Below are positions 23,901-36,557 of a stretch of 64,000 nucleotides of DNA, piece after piece. The DNA comes from Pelodera strongyloides (lineage: Eukaryota > Nematoda > Chromadorea > Rhabditida > Rhabditidae). Each line of letters opens with the position of its first letter. The first letter of the stretch is position 1. The stretch covers positions 1 through 64,000 of the forward strand of contig JAANDG010000609.1 of assembly GCA_036852015.1 (NCBI GenBank). The letters run 5' to 3'. A program made the position numbers and the translations under genes. The notes beneath the pieces were generated by a model, which searched no databases, was not told where the DNA came from, and was given only the letters and a program-made list of their open reading frames with translations.

Positions 23901-24933
23901 TGCTTGATACTAAACGAAAGAATAATTATTCGCGAATAGCTGGATATGTCCAGGCAGTGGCGAATAGCCAGCCAACAGGCCCACTATCAACTTGTCACTT
24001 ACTTTAATAATAATAGTTTATTGGTAAAAAAGAATCAAAGACGAAATCACTTTGTTAACTCCCAATCAACAACCTTGAATGCAATGGTGCGCAAACAAAT
24101 TTGTATTTACTTTTACTATGCTGGTATTTGCAAATCTCTTATAATATTATTATTATAAATGTAGAAACAAGCCAGACAACAATGATCACTGGTTCTTATG
24201 TGCACGAAAATACTCAATATCAATATAATACATTATGTTAGGATCCTAGTAGCTAGGATTCTTCTGTAAAAATGTTGAAGAGAAACACTTTTTGTAAGTG
24301 GGGAGTTTGTCTATTGTAGAGTCATAATAGAAAATACCAAAAATTGTGAATAGTCGAAATGAGCTCTCTGGCTCCAAAGTTGGGGAGTCTGGTGCTCCCG
24401 GCCCAGGATGAACCAACCAGTGAAAACGTCCCATCAATCTTGTGAAACCGGGGAGCGTCAGCTAGAGGATGCCTATATAGTGTGTTGATCAGAGAGAAGC
24501 AGAGACAGAAAATGCTACAGTGATCTTTTCTCATATATAATACAGTGAGTGAGGAGCAAAACAGTCAATCATTCCGATAGATTTCCAGAAAGATTTGTGA
24601 TCCCAAATGCACATTTGCCACCTTCGCTTTCACACCTTTCACTCACGAAAAGCATTGATCAAGTTGAAAGGAATTATGGCAATAGTGTATGAAAATTTGA
24701 ATGTTTACCAATTATCGATTCAACAAGTGCACGAGATTCTATTCGGGAATAGAAGTGTTGTGTGCCGTCTAACCTTATTTTTCTCGGCTCACGTAGAGTT
24801 GATTTCCTTGTACGATAGTAACCTCTGAGGCTTCTTCTCTTTAGTAAATTATTTTGTTTCCCGTTGGATTTATTTGATTGCTCCTAATAAATATTTATTT
24901 ATAACAAAGTACTACACATTAAACAAAATCCGT
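20933..24933. other. long gene-poor interval, no gene seen
   Basis: About 4 kb between the MITE chain and the 3' end of receptor gene B. I read both strands and found only short open frames without recognisable motifs or consistent splice partners. A purine-rich stretch lies near 22800-22900. Confidence 0.4.
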
Positions 24934-27900
24934 TTATGAGAACAAGTATGGTGCTTTGAGTGAGATCAGGAACGTGGTCACTGAGAACATTATTGTGAAG
25001 ATCAAAAGTCCCAGTTTATCGACGACTAAAGCGGCGAATCGCCATTCCAATTCCACCAATTTGTCTTCGGCCGTGTCATCGTCGTGTTCGCGGATCATCT
25101 GAATTGCAAAAATGTATTGGAGACAATTATTGTTATCAAACGAGTAGTTCGCTATTAGTTCACATGGAACCTTCCATATGTCCATATCGAGTTACCCGAA
25201 AAAGTTTGTAGAAATTTATGCACTAATTCTTGTAAATTCGAGAACAAGTTTATATAGTGAAAGTGAATTTGCACGAAAGAATTGATGGCTACGTTTCTAG
25301 GAATGGTAAAGTAGGAACCCTATAAAATGATAATTGCTACTTTGTTTCTAAAACAATTATGTAGATATAGAGATACATGAATACGTCTCGATTCGATGGC
25401 AATAGTATACTTTAACTCAAACCTTCACATGATTGTAAATCTTATCGAGAACCTTCAACCGTTCCATTAGGTGTTTGTCGTTCTTCTGCTGCTCGGATAG
25501 ATTCACCTGCAAACGATTCATTAAATATACATTAGAAAATGAATGTCACAAGTAACGTCAAATTGGATGTATCTATTGTATTTTAAATTCCAGTGTATTA
25601 AAAGCCAAGCAAATGAACGTCTTTAGCGAAAGCAGAAAAAGACCTTGTGATAAAAGAACACCCTCTTATGTTCTGCTATGGTGCCGCGCTGATTTGGTGC
25701 GGAAAAGAAACGCAGCCCGTTTTTCGGCGCTCATTTTGAGCGATTCATGAGCGATGATCTAGAGCGGCATCCCATTTTGGACCCTACACCTCCACACGTC
25801 CACACCACATCTCCCAAATACACTGATAGTGTAGGAACGAAATTGCACGTTGCTACTACACACTTTCTATTTGTTAATTGCCTCAGACGGATTTATGGCT
25901 GTTTTTCTTCCTCCTCTCCCAAAAGGCTATGTTTCACATGACTCATATCTGGATAACCAAGAATTCTTCCAGCAATTTTTTTGCAAGCAATGCCAGTTGG
26001 TATAGTTTTAGTTTTACATTTAATGCGACGGGAGTTGACTTAGTTCCTAGAGCAAAACACCCGTCGCGGAGCTATCCTTTGTTAGCGAACACTAACGCCA
26101 ACATAGTTTGGGCTTTAGCACGTCTATTTCCTCACCTTCAGTAGCATATGATCGAAATTCTGTTTTAATGCGTTTCCCATCGAAGTGACCAATCGTAGTG
26201 GGCCACTCGACTGAAAGTAAAAGTAAAGTAATAAATAAATTCTTATTACTTTTTTACAGTACACGTCATATGCATTTGTAAATTGGCCCGGAGCCGGCCT
26301 TGCGTGATTCTCTATTCCTTTTATGAACTATATGGCAAGTTTCGAAAATAGATAAACTTGTGTTCCGGTTCCGAATATCCGTCTTTATACAAAAAAAAAT
26401 ATTCATAAAAATCCTAACATAATCAAAAGCAGTCCTTTGTTTCTCCTCCTTTTTCTGGCGTTTCCGCGCACTCCAACTGTCTCTAAAGATTTTACATATT
26501 TATTATTCGTAGTTTTTTATATTGATGAGATTGCTGCGCACTGAGCAGCCATCCTTTACATCAAAAGTGGATGATAAGCATTAATGCATCAAAAAATACA
26601 ACCTCAACGTTCGCCATGTGTTTTCTCGTTTTGGTGAACTCATTCGTAGGATCCACGGTACCCATTCCAGAATCAAATAGCGCATCTGATAAAGAGATCA
26701 ATCTTCCGAAATATTTCTTATGAAATCAACAACCGAAGTTGACTAGTTCAGAACCCGATATTTCTGATGCGTATGTCCAGATCAATTCAGAAGTACTATC
26801 ACTCTCTCAACCAGATTTGAGTATTTTCATCCATTACTTGCTGCTCAAAGGCTCCCCATCTCCTCACTCATATAAATTCTAACTTGTCGCTTATCTCGGG
26901 TTTCTTCCTCAAAATATACAACTTAGTTACGCTGGTTCATCAAATATTACTCACCCAAAAGCCCATCCGATGCGTATTCTGATGATTTCTGAAGTGAAAA
27001 CTTTGCACGTAGACAGTGAACGAAGTGGCCAACATGGACAACACCATGCAACTTTGGAAGAAAATACCTGAAAGCTATTCTTGTAACGAGTACTAAAAGT
27101 TCAGAAACGATAATGTCCCGAAAAAGGTGCGCAATGACATTCGCGTATTTCGCATTTATGAGGCAGTCGGAAAATGGTAGATACAAAGGAAAACTAACCA
27201 AGAAGAGGAACTGCCTCTGAAGTCTGGGGAGTCATTTCATTCATTATCGACAAGAAAATACAAATTGCCAGCGAAACTGAGATCTGGAGACCGACTTTCT
27301 CACATGTATCTGGTCTGCAACAGGAAATATTATAGGTCTGCAGGTCTGCTTCTCTTCAAAGACACTCGCGTGAAAAAATGGAGAATGTTTTTGCGAATTT
27401 AACAGATGCCGTTCTATTCGTTAAAGCGAAATACCAGCCGGTTTTGAAACGCATCTCAAGTACTTGCATTCCTACGCAACGTGGGGTCTAATTGGGGTCT
27501 AGTTTTTATTCTAATTTTCGCTCATTTGATATGCTGCATAAGACAGCAGGTGTACGCAATGCGTTTCACCGGTATTTCGCTTTAACTATTCGTTAAACCC
27601 TAATTGGAGGTTTTCGCTTGCTCTTTAGGAACTATTAACAAAATGCATATATTACCTCAAAGTGAATCCAAGGATAACGAGCACCATTATAAGCAAACAG
27701 GGCATGATGAGATTGAAGGCGTAGTACCTAATTAGGTGATAATATATATAAACAAAGATTGCGACCCCCAGTTTCGTTGCTGCCAACATTTTCAGCCTAG
27801 TAACACTATGCATGTGATTTTCACTTTTAGCTTATTAGTAGCTCTTTCAACAAATCTAGACAGAATATCAGTAGAGCAACATTCTAAGTTCGGTTGAATA

Positions 27901-29850
27901 GAAACTCACAGTGTGCGTCGTTTTAGTCGTAAATAGAAATAGACTGCCTGGTAGATTTCCGGACAACAATCGTACTTACTAGAAGTTGTGTTCGACCAGG
28001 ATCCTGCAAATTCTCATCATTTTACGTGCACACACGAATACTCATTCTAATTCAAGCAGTTGCACGATTGCTGAATTCGAGCAAATCTTCTTTGACTGTC
28101 CAGCGTTTCCACCCCACCAAAGGTGTAAAAAATGGCAGCTGAGTAAAACTGGCGGAGATAAATCGGTTTAAAAAAAAGTTCGGCCAGTTCGTCCGAGGCT
28201 TCAGAACTGAACCGGACCACGGTGCCCCGTTTCTGCGGGGTCGGTTAACCCGGTACCCTTTTTTTTATCTTTGGCCAGCATTCAGAACAAAGTTATTCAC
28301 TGAATAATAAAAACTTTGTGAAAGTGATGAACCCCAAATATGATATAAAACAAATAAAACTCTTACTCTCAATGATCCACTCCCCATTTTCCATATATTC
28401 CGAGAAATCGAAATCGGCGTCTTTCAAGTTGATCTGTTGTGAGTTGAACGTCCAAGAGCCGAACTAAAGTATGTAAATAATGTATTTGAAGAATTTTATC
28501 TCTTATCTTGGAAAGTCGATTTAGAAACAACAGTACCTTAAACCAGCAAAGTTGTGTGTCGAACGGGAAGTAGGTGACATCCAACTTGCAGGATATTTTG
28601 AAAATACCTAAAGAAACCAAACTAACTAGTATCATGGTTCGCGAAGAGCAAATTTTTTTTCTAGCTGCTGAAAACTAAAGGTTGGTGTCTCCGCTTTAAA
28701 TTCGCTTGTATTGTCGCCTTAGCGATAGGACGTTTTTCTGAAAGCGCTACTACATGTAAGTCAGAACAAGAAGAACAGGATGGAAAGGCCAAATGAGCAG
28801 TAATGCTCCAGTTGAAAACACCAAGTAATTTTCACTTACTCTCACATTCGTTGTTCTTTCTAGTAAGTCACTAAAATATAACCGTACCAGGTGGCATCCA
28901 CGACATCGAACCATCACTATATCCCAGTATATTCACTTTATAAGTGGAATCGAACGATGAATCGACACTGAAAGATTCTTGTTTCTTTGTGTTCTCTGTT
29001 TCTCCAAACTCTCCGGAGATTGCAACTCTCTTCATTGCAATCTCCACACTATTTCTCTAATTCCACCAAACTGGTACCTGTTATACAGTAAGATATCCGG
29101 TTGCCATGTAGTCCCGGCAGGATGTCTCAAATCAGTCACATTCTCATACTGTAACGGATCCCATCTCAGGTTTTCATCAGTCCACGTGTATTTCAACCAA
29201 GCATTCACCTCGAGTTGCTCTTCTTTTTCGTTCTAAAATGCGAATTCACAGTTGTCTCTCAAATTTCCGAAAAGGAAACTGAATTGATAATCAGAATTAT
29301 TACAGCCTAACAGTGCTGTTGTCGTTTACACTCTAGTTTGTATTGATCATAAGTGTTGTCGCATCTTAGTTAGGGTTTTCATTTGTCGTGGGTATACATA
29401 TACAATATACACCCCGCTGCACAGATGCGCGACTTTATGTATATTCTAAATAAGTGATAGAAAATAATTCGCACCATATTAATAATGTTCTGCATAATCA
29501 CTCCGAGGGTCACATCCACTGGTTTCAGGCTGTCGAGAACAGGGCGTTCTTCTGCAGAAAGAAAGTAAAATATGTTCTCCAACCTCCAGCTCGAAAATTA
29601 GTGACTCGGAGTATAAATGTATAAATTTCCTCATTCAGGTTACGATACCTTAGACCTTAGATACCTTAGAGACCTTGAATTGTTTGAGAACAAATAATAA
29701 TATAGTATATTCTATTTGTTGTGCACAATACTTACCTCTCACATATCCGGAAAGCAAATCGGTCAAGAGTCTTGCTTCTGGAGGCGAGCATTCAAATGTT
29801 CGCACAAAATAAAAAATTAAGAAAATAAATAGTCTTCGAATCCACATCAT
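24934..29850 (-). CDS. divergent nicotinic receptor alpha-type subunit (gene B), 15 exons, complete
   Basis: Cys-loop channel subunit, paralogue of gene A. Exons 5' to 3': 29736-29850, 29475-29551, 29078-29232, 28888-28967, 28537-28607, 28367-28463, 27910-28003, 27656-27727, 27199-27314, 26955-27067, 26603-26685, 26419-26482, 26136-26210, 25423-25506, 24934-25098. Total 487 codons with stop, all phases closing; the small exon 26419-26482 is inferred because it alone closes the phase. The signal peptide is in exon 1 (MWIRRLFIFLIFYFV). The Cys-loop has 13 residues between cysteines, and SKYDCCPEIY gives the alpha-type vicinal cysteines. TM1 is FNLIMPCLL. TM2 follows DTCEKVGLQ, with Cys where most subunits have Gly before Glu-Lys. 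TM3 leads into VQSFHFRNHQNTHRM, and TM4 is WRFAALVVDKLGLLIF. The first four exons are duplicated at 38304-39256. A four-codon upstream frame ending in TGA precedes the start. Confidence 0.92.
27425..27581. mobile_element. TTAA MITE (AGCGAAATA family), copy 4
   Basis: 157 bases with ends AGCGAAATACCAGCCGG and ccggtatttcgct, flanked by TTAA at 27421-27424 and 27582-27585. It lies inside the intron between the TM1 and TM2 exons of receptor gene B. Confidence 0.85.
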
Positions 29851-29880
29851 TTCTGTGGATAAGGCGATGTCACTCGACAA

Positions 29881-31386
29881 TCATGATTATCTGGAAAATT
29901 ACACCTTACAAAAATATGTAGATTTGTAATTAAGGAATTAAAATCCAAAGATGTGTTAAGCTAGATCGTTAATAAAGAACTTTTTGTTTTCTGACAATAT
30001 TTTTCCTAAAAATGTGACATTTTACAACTGTCACTGTTGGCATCACAACAAGATTGGAACATGTGTATAATGCAAGAAAAAAAGAAAAGGATCGAACACA
30101 CCATGCGGATGTTATACGGCTTTACACACTGAAATAGAGAAGGGATGTAGAGAGAGGGAAAAGAAGATGAGACAGAAATAAAGAAAAGATAAAGAGAGGG
30201 AAGAGAGAAAGGGACAGAAGGAGACAAAAATAGTGAGAAAAAAAAAGAGGAAAGAAGGTGTGAACAGCACACGAAAAACATTGTAAGCGAACAATAGGAT
30301 AGGAGGGACTATATTCAGGCATAAGGAACAAAGTAAAGTACTTATTCATGAAACCCAGTATCAAGCAGGATATCAACTATTTTCAGACGTGATACACGGA
30401 GTTGTTAAACATCGGTTCACTACATGGCTGTGTAATTTGATTCATCGGGCGTCTTTTTATTAATATGTATATTTGTCTAGCGCAAGCGACCCACACAAAA
30501 AATCTCTACAAAATCATTCTAACAATAAGTAATTCGGCATTATGCTACCCAACTCCATTAATTCAAAAGCTTCAACTTTGACTAAAAACCTGATTAACTA
30601 TACTGAGAGTGTTGGCAGAATTTTGGGAAGAAAAGAGTTCCAGGCAGGCAAAGATTTAGCAGTTTGTCCATTTGGGGCCCATACGAAAGGACCCAGGGCC
30701 TTGGAGGAGCCCCTGTGGGAATATGACTAGGTAATTGTTTGGGAAGATAGCACATCCCGAACTTTTCGGGGACAAAACGGATAAAATGGTTTTATTTTTT
30801 AACGGGTTCGGTCATAGAAGTGTTCCAATTAAGAGTGTAGGGTTTCTTATAAAAACACTCCCTAAATAGTCCACTGGAAACTCTCTTTTTCGTGTATACG
30901 GTATACGGTATACTATACAACTCTTCTGGCAACGTGTGAGGAAAACGTACTTCTCAAATGAGGAATGATTTTCTTGTCCCCCTTAATTGTAAGGTAAGAA
31001 ATGAAACAGACTGGTTGGGCATATATTTTATTACTATTTTTCGGATTAAACCCAATGTTGTTTTATTCAGTACAAATTTCGGAATAGTAGGCGTTGCGAT
31101 GTGCCGTACCAGCTTCAGCTCACAAACACAAAAACGGAAAAAAAAACTATTTTAAACAAAAATATTGGTGAAATGCACGATGGACTGACGTGCTTGAGTA
31201 CATTTACGGGTTCTGTGAACTAAGGATTTGAGACGAAATTCCTGGTTATACTACAGGCAGCTTTGAAAAACCTGGCCAAACCCATACATTTACAGCTAGT
31301 CCATAAAGCTCGAAAATAAAGAACCGTCAGATATATATCTACAAATTTTAATTGATTAATACATAAAAGGTTTCATTTAGGCATAT
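29881..31386. other. intergenic inside copy 1, no gene seen
   Basis: Sequence between the divergent ends of gene B (5') and the rmd fragment (3'). Includes a purine-rich GA tract (about 30120-30260), mirrored in copy 2 at about 39890-40015, and the empty TTAA site (29930-29933) of the MITE found in copy 2. Probably holds the gene B promoter. Confidence 0.5.
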
Positions 31387-32634
31387 TTATTGGAGCTTGT
31401 CCAGGAGCTCTTTCGCCTCCTCCTGCTGGTCCTTATCCACGGTATCAATGGCCTTGACGGCGAGCGCCTAAACAAAATGGGGTTAAAACACATAATAAAT
31501 ATCGGCTTCAACGCGACAAATGGTTGGGCGTAAACCATAATTTCGCACCTACTATGTTGGTAGGTTGGTATGTTCTCGGGCGCGCGCGTAGTTATCCGTG
31601 TGCGCGTATAGGTGCGCGGTGCTTAGATAACGGGTGGTGGAGTGAGTTACCAGCAAAAGTTTTGGCAGCTGCGCGTCCTACGTTCAGAGTAGGGTGTGCG
31701 TGGGGGGCAAGAGTGTAAACTGAATTGGCGTACTTGTGGCTTGTGTCGCAAGTCCCAACTTAGGCATATTCAGTGGAGCTTATTTTAAAAAGTTAGCCAC
31801 AATTGCGCCATGTCTTCGCCGCGCGTCCTTTCCGCCTTATGCGTTGTGCCGCTCAAGCTCTTACATCATTGGTGTACAACACAACAAATGAGCATTTCCT
31901 TATCTTATATCACTTAGCACATAGTAAATCCACATTCCACTTAAATAATGCGGAACTAGTACCCTGCCCTGCAACCCTCACCCTATTCAGGTATTCCTTC
32001 GACTTTTCCTTCTTGTGCAACGAGTAATAGGCACGGCCAATGTAGAGCAGATTGTCAATGGCACTTGGAATTTGTTCGTCAGCCTGAATGAGGGGACTTA
32101 TAGAAAACGGTCCAATTACTACACTACAGTCAGTGTTCCTCCAACATCAACAACACAAAAGGAGCAGCTAAATCAAAAATCTAAGAAAAGGCAAATGATA
32201 TGTGGCAATGACAGTTATAGAAGTTAGAATAGAAGTAAGCGCACAAATTGACATTCATTTGAACCAATCAGCCTCAGCCCATAAAAAATACCATTTAATA
32301 ATATGATTAGAAATAGGCGCAGCGTACCTTCAGCAGATCCCTGAGCGCGGCTTCATGGCTCGCTTCTGGCATCTTTCCAAATACAACGCGCGCTGCGGCT
32401 CTGAATACATCAACTTTCAGTTACTGTATTTGCAACTTAAAACCTCTAGATATATTCTTTGTAACCACAATAAGTGTATGATTGAAACATTTCAGTCAGT
32501 GTACAAATAAAGAAAAGATCCTGAAAATACTTTTCAATCCAGCTCAAGCCGGCAACTTGATGCAAAAAGCGTCCTCTCATATGCAAAAGACTGAAGTCGT
32601 CGGGGTCAAGTTCCAGGGCGGTATCCAAATGTTT
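31387..32634 (-). pseudogene. 5'-truncated duplicate of the rmd TPR gene (4 last exons)
   Basis: Exons 32531-32634, 32328-32400, 31982-32083 and 31387-31467 match the last four exons of the complete gene at 41145-44145 with identical lengths, and all frames stay open. The six upstream exons are absent because the duplication breakpoint lies at 32782. Most differences are silent (for example GAT/GAC in the last exon); one changes Val to Ala (RAYYS versus RVYYS). Without a start exon it is unlikely to give the normal protein, although open frames and intact splice sites imply the duplication is young or still transcribed. Confidence 0.85.
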
Positions 32635-33315
32635 CTGAAATAAATGTTTTCCTGAAATAAGAAAAGATGTCTGTCCCCGGGAAAAAATTTCCCGAGGGGA
32701 ATAAAGCGGTGAACATGACTCCAGCACTTCTCCATGTGCGAAGCCCTTCGAATGGAATATGGCAGAGCGTCATATTAGATTATGCTGGTCAACCACGGGA
32801 AAGTAAACCGCAAACCGCTCCCGGAACTTGCCAAGTGTGCGAAAAGTGAAATTCTAGGTCCATTCTAGGTCGAGGTGCTGGAGTTGTGCGGTTGTATTTA
32901 TTTATTTAGTTGTTTGTTCCGGTTGTATTTATTTATTTATTTGTTTGCACTTCGGTTATATTTGAATGTACTCGCGTGTCTTCTTTATCTCGTATCTTCG
33001 GTGTGATGCCTGTGTGTAGCGAGTAGGGTGCGTTACTGTTGAGAAGCGCAAGCAAGGAGCCATGTACGCCTGGGTGTATTCGGTTTTGGGCGAAATGCGA
33101 GGACAAAATTGTGGAGGTTGTCTTTCGCTGAGGGCCATGAGAGAGTTGTGGAAGTGAGAGAAGAAGGCATAGGAGATGAAGTGAGAAGGAAGGTTGTAAG
33201 AAGTGGATTCGTGCTATTTGGTAGAGGCTGGAAGTGTTCGAGTCGTTTGGTTAAAAATCGCGTTTTGAGCGTGCCACATTAATGAGGAAAATTGCAGGTG
33301 GTGACCACCTCGTAT

Positions 33316-34205
33316 ATGGACGAGGCAGATAGATACCGCGAACAGTCGTCGTTTGATAATCTCAACTACAGGAGACAATTTGTGTTCAATTCGGAGCTTA
33401 TACAGTAAGTGATACAACGAGGTATTATAGTATAAAGATGCGAAGGTTTTCAGTGGCCGTGTACAGGCGTGCAGAGCGCCCCACTTGTCTAATGGGCGTC
33501 GGTGAGCAACATATATTGTGATATAGGCACAAAGATAATAAATTGTGTTTGCAGGAATTTGGAAGTGGCGTTGACTGCTGAATCTAAGGAGGAGCAGGCC
33601 GCAGTGGTGAGGGAGGCGGTCGAATTCCTGCAGAAAAGAAATCGACAGCTGCGCCTAGCTGATAAGGACAGCAGATTTTGGGAGTACTTACACGAGAAGG
33701 AGTCCCTAGGAGAAGGCTTGGAAGAAGAGTTTAAGCAATTCAAAGGCTGGTGTCTGGCTAAAGAGAAAAGTTATAAGGTTGGTTATTTATGGGAGTAAGA
33801 TTGGAGTGTTGGAATTTAGTCAATATGAGCATAAACACGGTCGTTAGGGGAGCGGGACGGTATTAGCATAAAATTGAGGTACACGGAGAGACAGGGGTTA
33901 CTCTGCGGGGGCGAGATCATCTGCTGAATATCATTGTTTAGGACTGTCAATCGGACCGACATGCTGTGGGACTCGTCAAGACGAATTTTGGCGGGCAGGG
34001 CAGGAGAGCGTGCTCTCCACCGAGAGCCTCGTTCAGGCGCGGGAGCGGAAGATTTGGACCAGGCCCCCCAGCATTCTCCCCCTCGCCAGCGTTCGGACAT
34101 GAAAAGTGTAACTCGTGTGGAGGCTTCGGCCACTATGCAGCGGCGTGCCCGTCCCGCAGAAACTGGTCTTCCAGAGGCCCCGATGGATACCAACACCGAA
34201 AGTGA
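33316..34205 (+). CDS. Gag-like protein of the PAT element, apparently spliced (4 exons)
   Basis: Exons 33316-33404, 33454-33501, 33555-33777 and 33942-34205 join in phase to 208 codons with stop. Start MDEADRYREQ. The middle exon is charged and probably helical (EEQAAVVREAVEF). The C-terminal exon is Arg/Gly/Pro-rich and ends with a CCHC zinc knuckle, CNSCGGFGHYAAAC (C-x2-C-x4-H-x4-C). Introns have GTAAGT, GTGAGC and GTTGGT donors and TTTTCAG, TTTGCAG and TGTTTAG acceptors. Presumed role is RNA binding and particle assembly. Spliced gag is unusual for a retroelement; the join is inferred from phase only. Confidence 0.65.
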
Positions 34206-36139
34206 GTATGAAGACGTAAGGGCAGGGGGTCTGCAGAGGGCAATGGATTTTTGGCTGAATTTGGATTGTACGCAATTCGTAAAATCAGTGGTTAGTGAGG
34301 GAGTAGCTATACGGTTGAGTAGACAAGTTAGAGCAGAGGATAGTAGCGAGAAAAATAGAAAGTCTGCAGACGAAAGCGCGGAGTTTGTGCACCAGGAGAT
34401 TGAAAAATTGATTGAAACAGGCGCAATAGAGAGGTCGGAAGAAGTGGTTTTAGTCAGCCCGTTACACGTAGTCAGCAGTAGCACCGGGAAGAAAAGATTG
34501 ATCCTAGACTTGAAGAGATTGAACAAGTTATCGGAAGTGCATAAGACTAAGTTTGATGATTTTAACAAGATCCAGTATGATCTTCCGAAAGATGGTGTGT
34601 TAGCTAGATTTGACCTCCGAGCAGGTTACCACCATATACTAGTGAAAGAGGGTGACAGAGAGCTATTAGGTTTCGTATGGGAAGGTATTACGTATAGATA
34701 TAGGGCGATGCCTTTTGGACTAGCCATTGCGCCGTTTCACCTTCACCAAGGTGTTTAGGGCACTAGTCGCTAAGTGGAGGAGAGAGAGGATTAATGTAGC
34801 AATGTTCATTGATGATGGCCTCATATGGGCACAGTCAGTACATGAGTGTGAGGTAGCTGTGGAGCGTGTGAGGCAGGATCTGAAACAGGCAGGGGTTACG
34901 ATCGCAAGAGATAAGAGTGACTGGGAGCCAAAAACAAGTACAATATGGCTGGGACTGAGTATTGACTTACATCGTTTTGAAGTGTCTTTAACATCAGAAA
35001 GGTGGAAAAAGGCAAAATTTAGGGTGAGAAGACTTCTACGGTTGAGAAAACCAACCATCGGGGATAGAAGAGTGTGGTTAGGAACACTGGCATCCATGAA
35101 AGTAGTCATGGGAATAGATGCAGACAGGTACAGGAGGTATACAGATTTTTCCGTTGCAGGAGCTACTAGGAGAGGAGTCAGCGACAGAAAAAGGGTGGCG
35201 CCGTCGAAAGGAGAGTCGACCGAATGGAAAGTGGTTGCGAAGAAGCTCAAGGCGGCCGCACCAAAGCAGAAAATCGGAGTGGAGAGAGAAGGTGAGAACG
35301 AATGCGAACCGCTAGTGAGAATATGCTCCGACGCCTCAGAGCATAGTATGGGGGCTTGGTTTCAGTCGATAGAAAATTCAGGGTCAGTAACTGTCAGATT
35401 ACCGGCTAAGTTTGTGGGGAAGTCGAGCACGTTGAGGGAAGTGCTGGCCATTGAAAACGCGCTGTTGGCATTCAGCGGGATACTAGAGAGAAAATCGGTG
35501 TTAATGGAGACAGACAATGTAGCAGCTTCAATTATTTGCAGAAAAGGTAGCGGGAAGTTAGAAATTCATGAAGTAGCAACTAGAATATGGAGGATAGCGG
35601 AAGCCATGGGAGCTAGTGTCAGGGTTAGATGGATTCCTAGAGAGTTGAACATAGAAGCGGATAGATTGTCGAAGGAGGTGGACGCAGATGATTGGGAAGT
35701 AACTGAGGGGTGTTTCGAAAGAGTGTGTGAGCAACTGTTCCGTCCAGAAATAGATATGTTCGCATCCGCTAAAACAGCAAAATTGCCTAAGTATGCCGCC
35801 AAAGATTATCAGCCAGGTTGCCAGTTCGTTGATGCGTTTGAAAACCCGGAAGCCTGGAGGATGAAAGGATGGTGGGCTCCACCGATTTATTTAGTATCTA
35901 AGGTCATAGCATTCGCAAAGTTTCACAGGGCAGAAGGGATACTCGTGTGTCCAGAGTGGCCATCGCATAATTTTCTGAACAAACTAACGTTAAGACACGG
36001 AGTGTGGCGAGACGAGGTAAAAGGGGTAGTGAGAGTGGAAAGGGGACGCGAGATTTTTAAGAAAGGTGGCGCGGCGAAAGCATTCGCAAGTGGGTATACG
36101 GCCTCACCGTTTTTGTTCGTATGGTTGAAATGGCAATAA
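34205..36139 (+). pseudogene. reverse transcriptase/RNase H region with one frame break
   Basis: The first frame (open 33934-34758, overlapping gag) carries the RT fingers and palm, including RLILDLKRLN, ARFDLRAGYHH and MPFGLAIAPF. The second frame (open from 34727 to 36139) continues with FIDDG (the YxDD box variant, near 34803), RNase H signatures (ICSDASEHSMGAW, METDNVAA, IPRELNIEADRLSK) and a C-terminal block (PEIDMFAS through LVCPEWPSHNF) common to DIRS-type elements. A +1 frame change is needed in the overlap around 34735-34745. It could be a mutation or a recoding site; no slippery heptamer is obvious. Otherwise there are no stops, implying recent activity. Confidence 0.82.
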
Positions 36140-36163
36140 GTGGGGATCACTTTGTGGTTCTAC

Positions 36164-36355
36164 ACCCAACTACGTTATGTGCTGATGGTTTTCTTCGTGT
36201 ATGTTGAATAAAATATTAGCTTATTAAGGTTGTTGTTTAGTAAAGAGGTACGAGGTACCAGGTGATGTGAAACCGAAGTTTTATCGTAGCGAGTATGAAC
36301 GAAGCTATGCGAACGTAGAGAGCGTAGAGAGTGAATAGATCGAGCGAAGATAAAA
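36164..36355 (+). repeat. PAT element internal direct repeat (B1)
   Basis: 192 bases starting acccaactacgttatgtg and ending gagcgaagataaaa, repeated apparently without change at 37873-38064. Confidence 0.93.
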
Positions 36356-36557
36356 TTGTTGTTTCGCAGGTGCTGGTACCGTACCCAGCTTAGCATACGA
36401 GAAAAATTTGAATTCCCGCCAAGACGGCTAGGCTGCGCATCGAGGGGTTAGTCGCACAAAGCTGAGTATCGCGGCAAAGAAATGTACCTCGGGGCATTTA
36501 TCGTATAAACTCGTCATTCTAGGTCGAGGTGGCCCGCCCACCCGCCCAAAGTTCGAG

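Larger units (their letters stand above)
28626..32782. repeat. tandem segmental duplication, copy 1
   Basis: About 4157 bases matching 38068-44314 once three insertions in the latter are removed. It starts in the intron between exons 28537-28607 and 28888-28967 of receptor gene B and ends in an rmd intron (tattagattatgctg). It carries the functional 5' half of gene B and an orphan 3' fragment of rmd. Confidence 0.93.

Noticed and set aside
30006..30376. Hydrophobic minus-strand frames
   Set aside because: They read through a GA-rich tract (Phe/Leu/Ser from TTC/CTC/TCT); the second copy at 39883 differs in frame, so no coding constraint.
33816..35250. Minus-strand frames of 250 and 176 codons
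   Set aside because: They are shadows of the gag/RT region; the plus strand carries the zinc knuckle and RT motifs.
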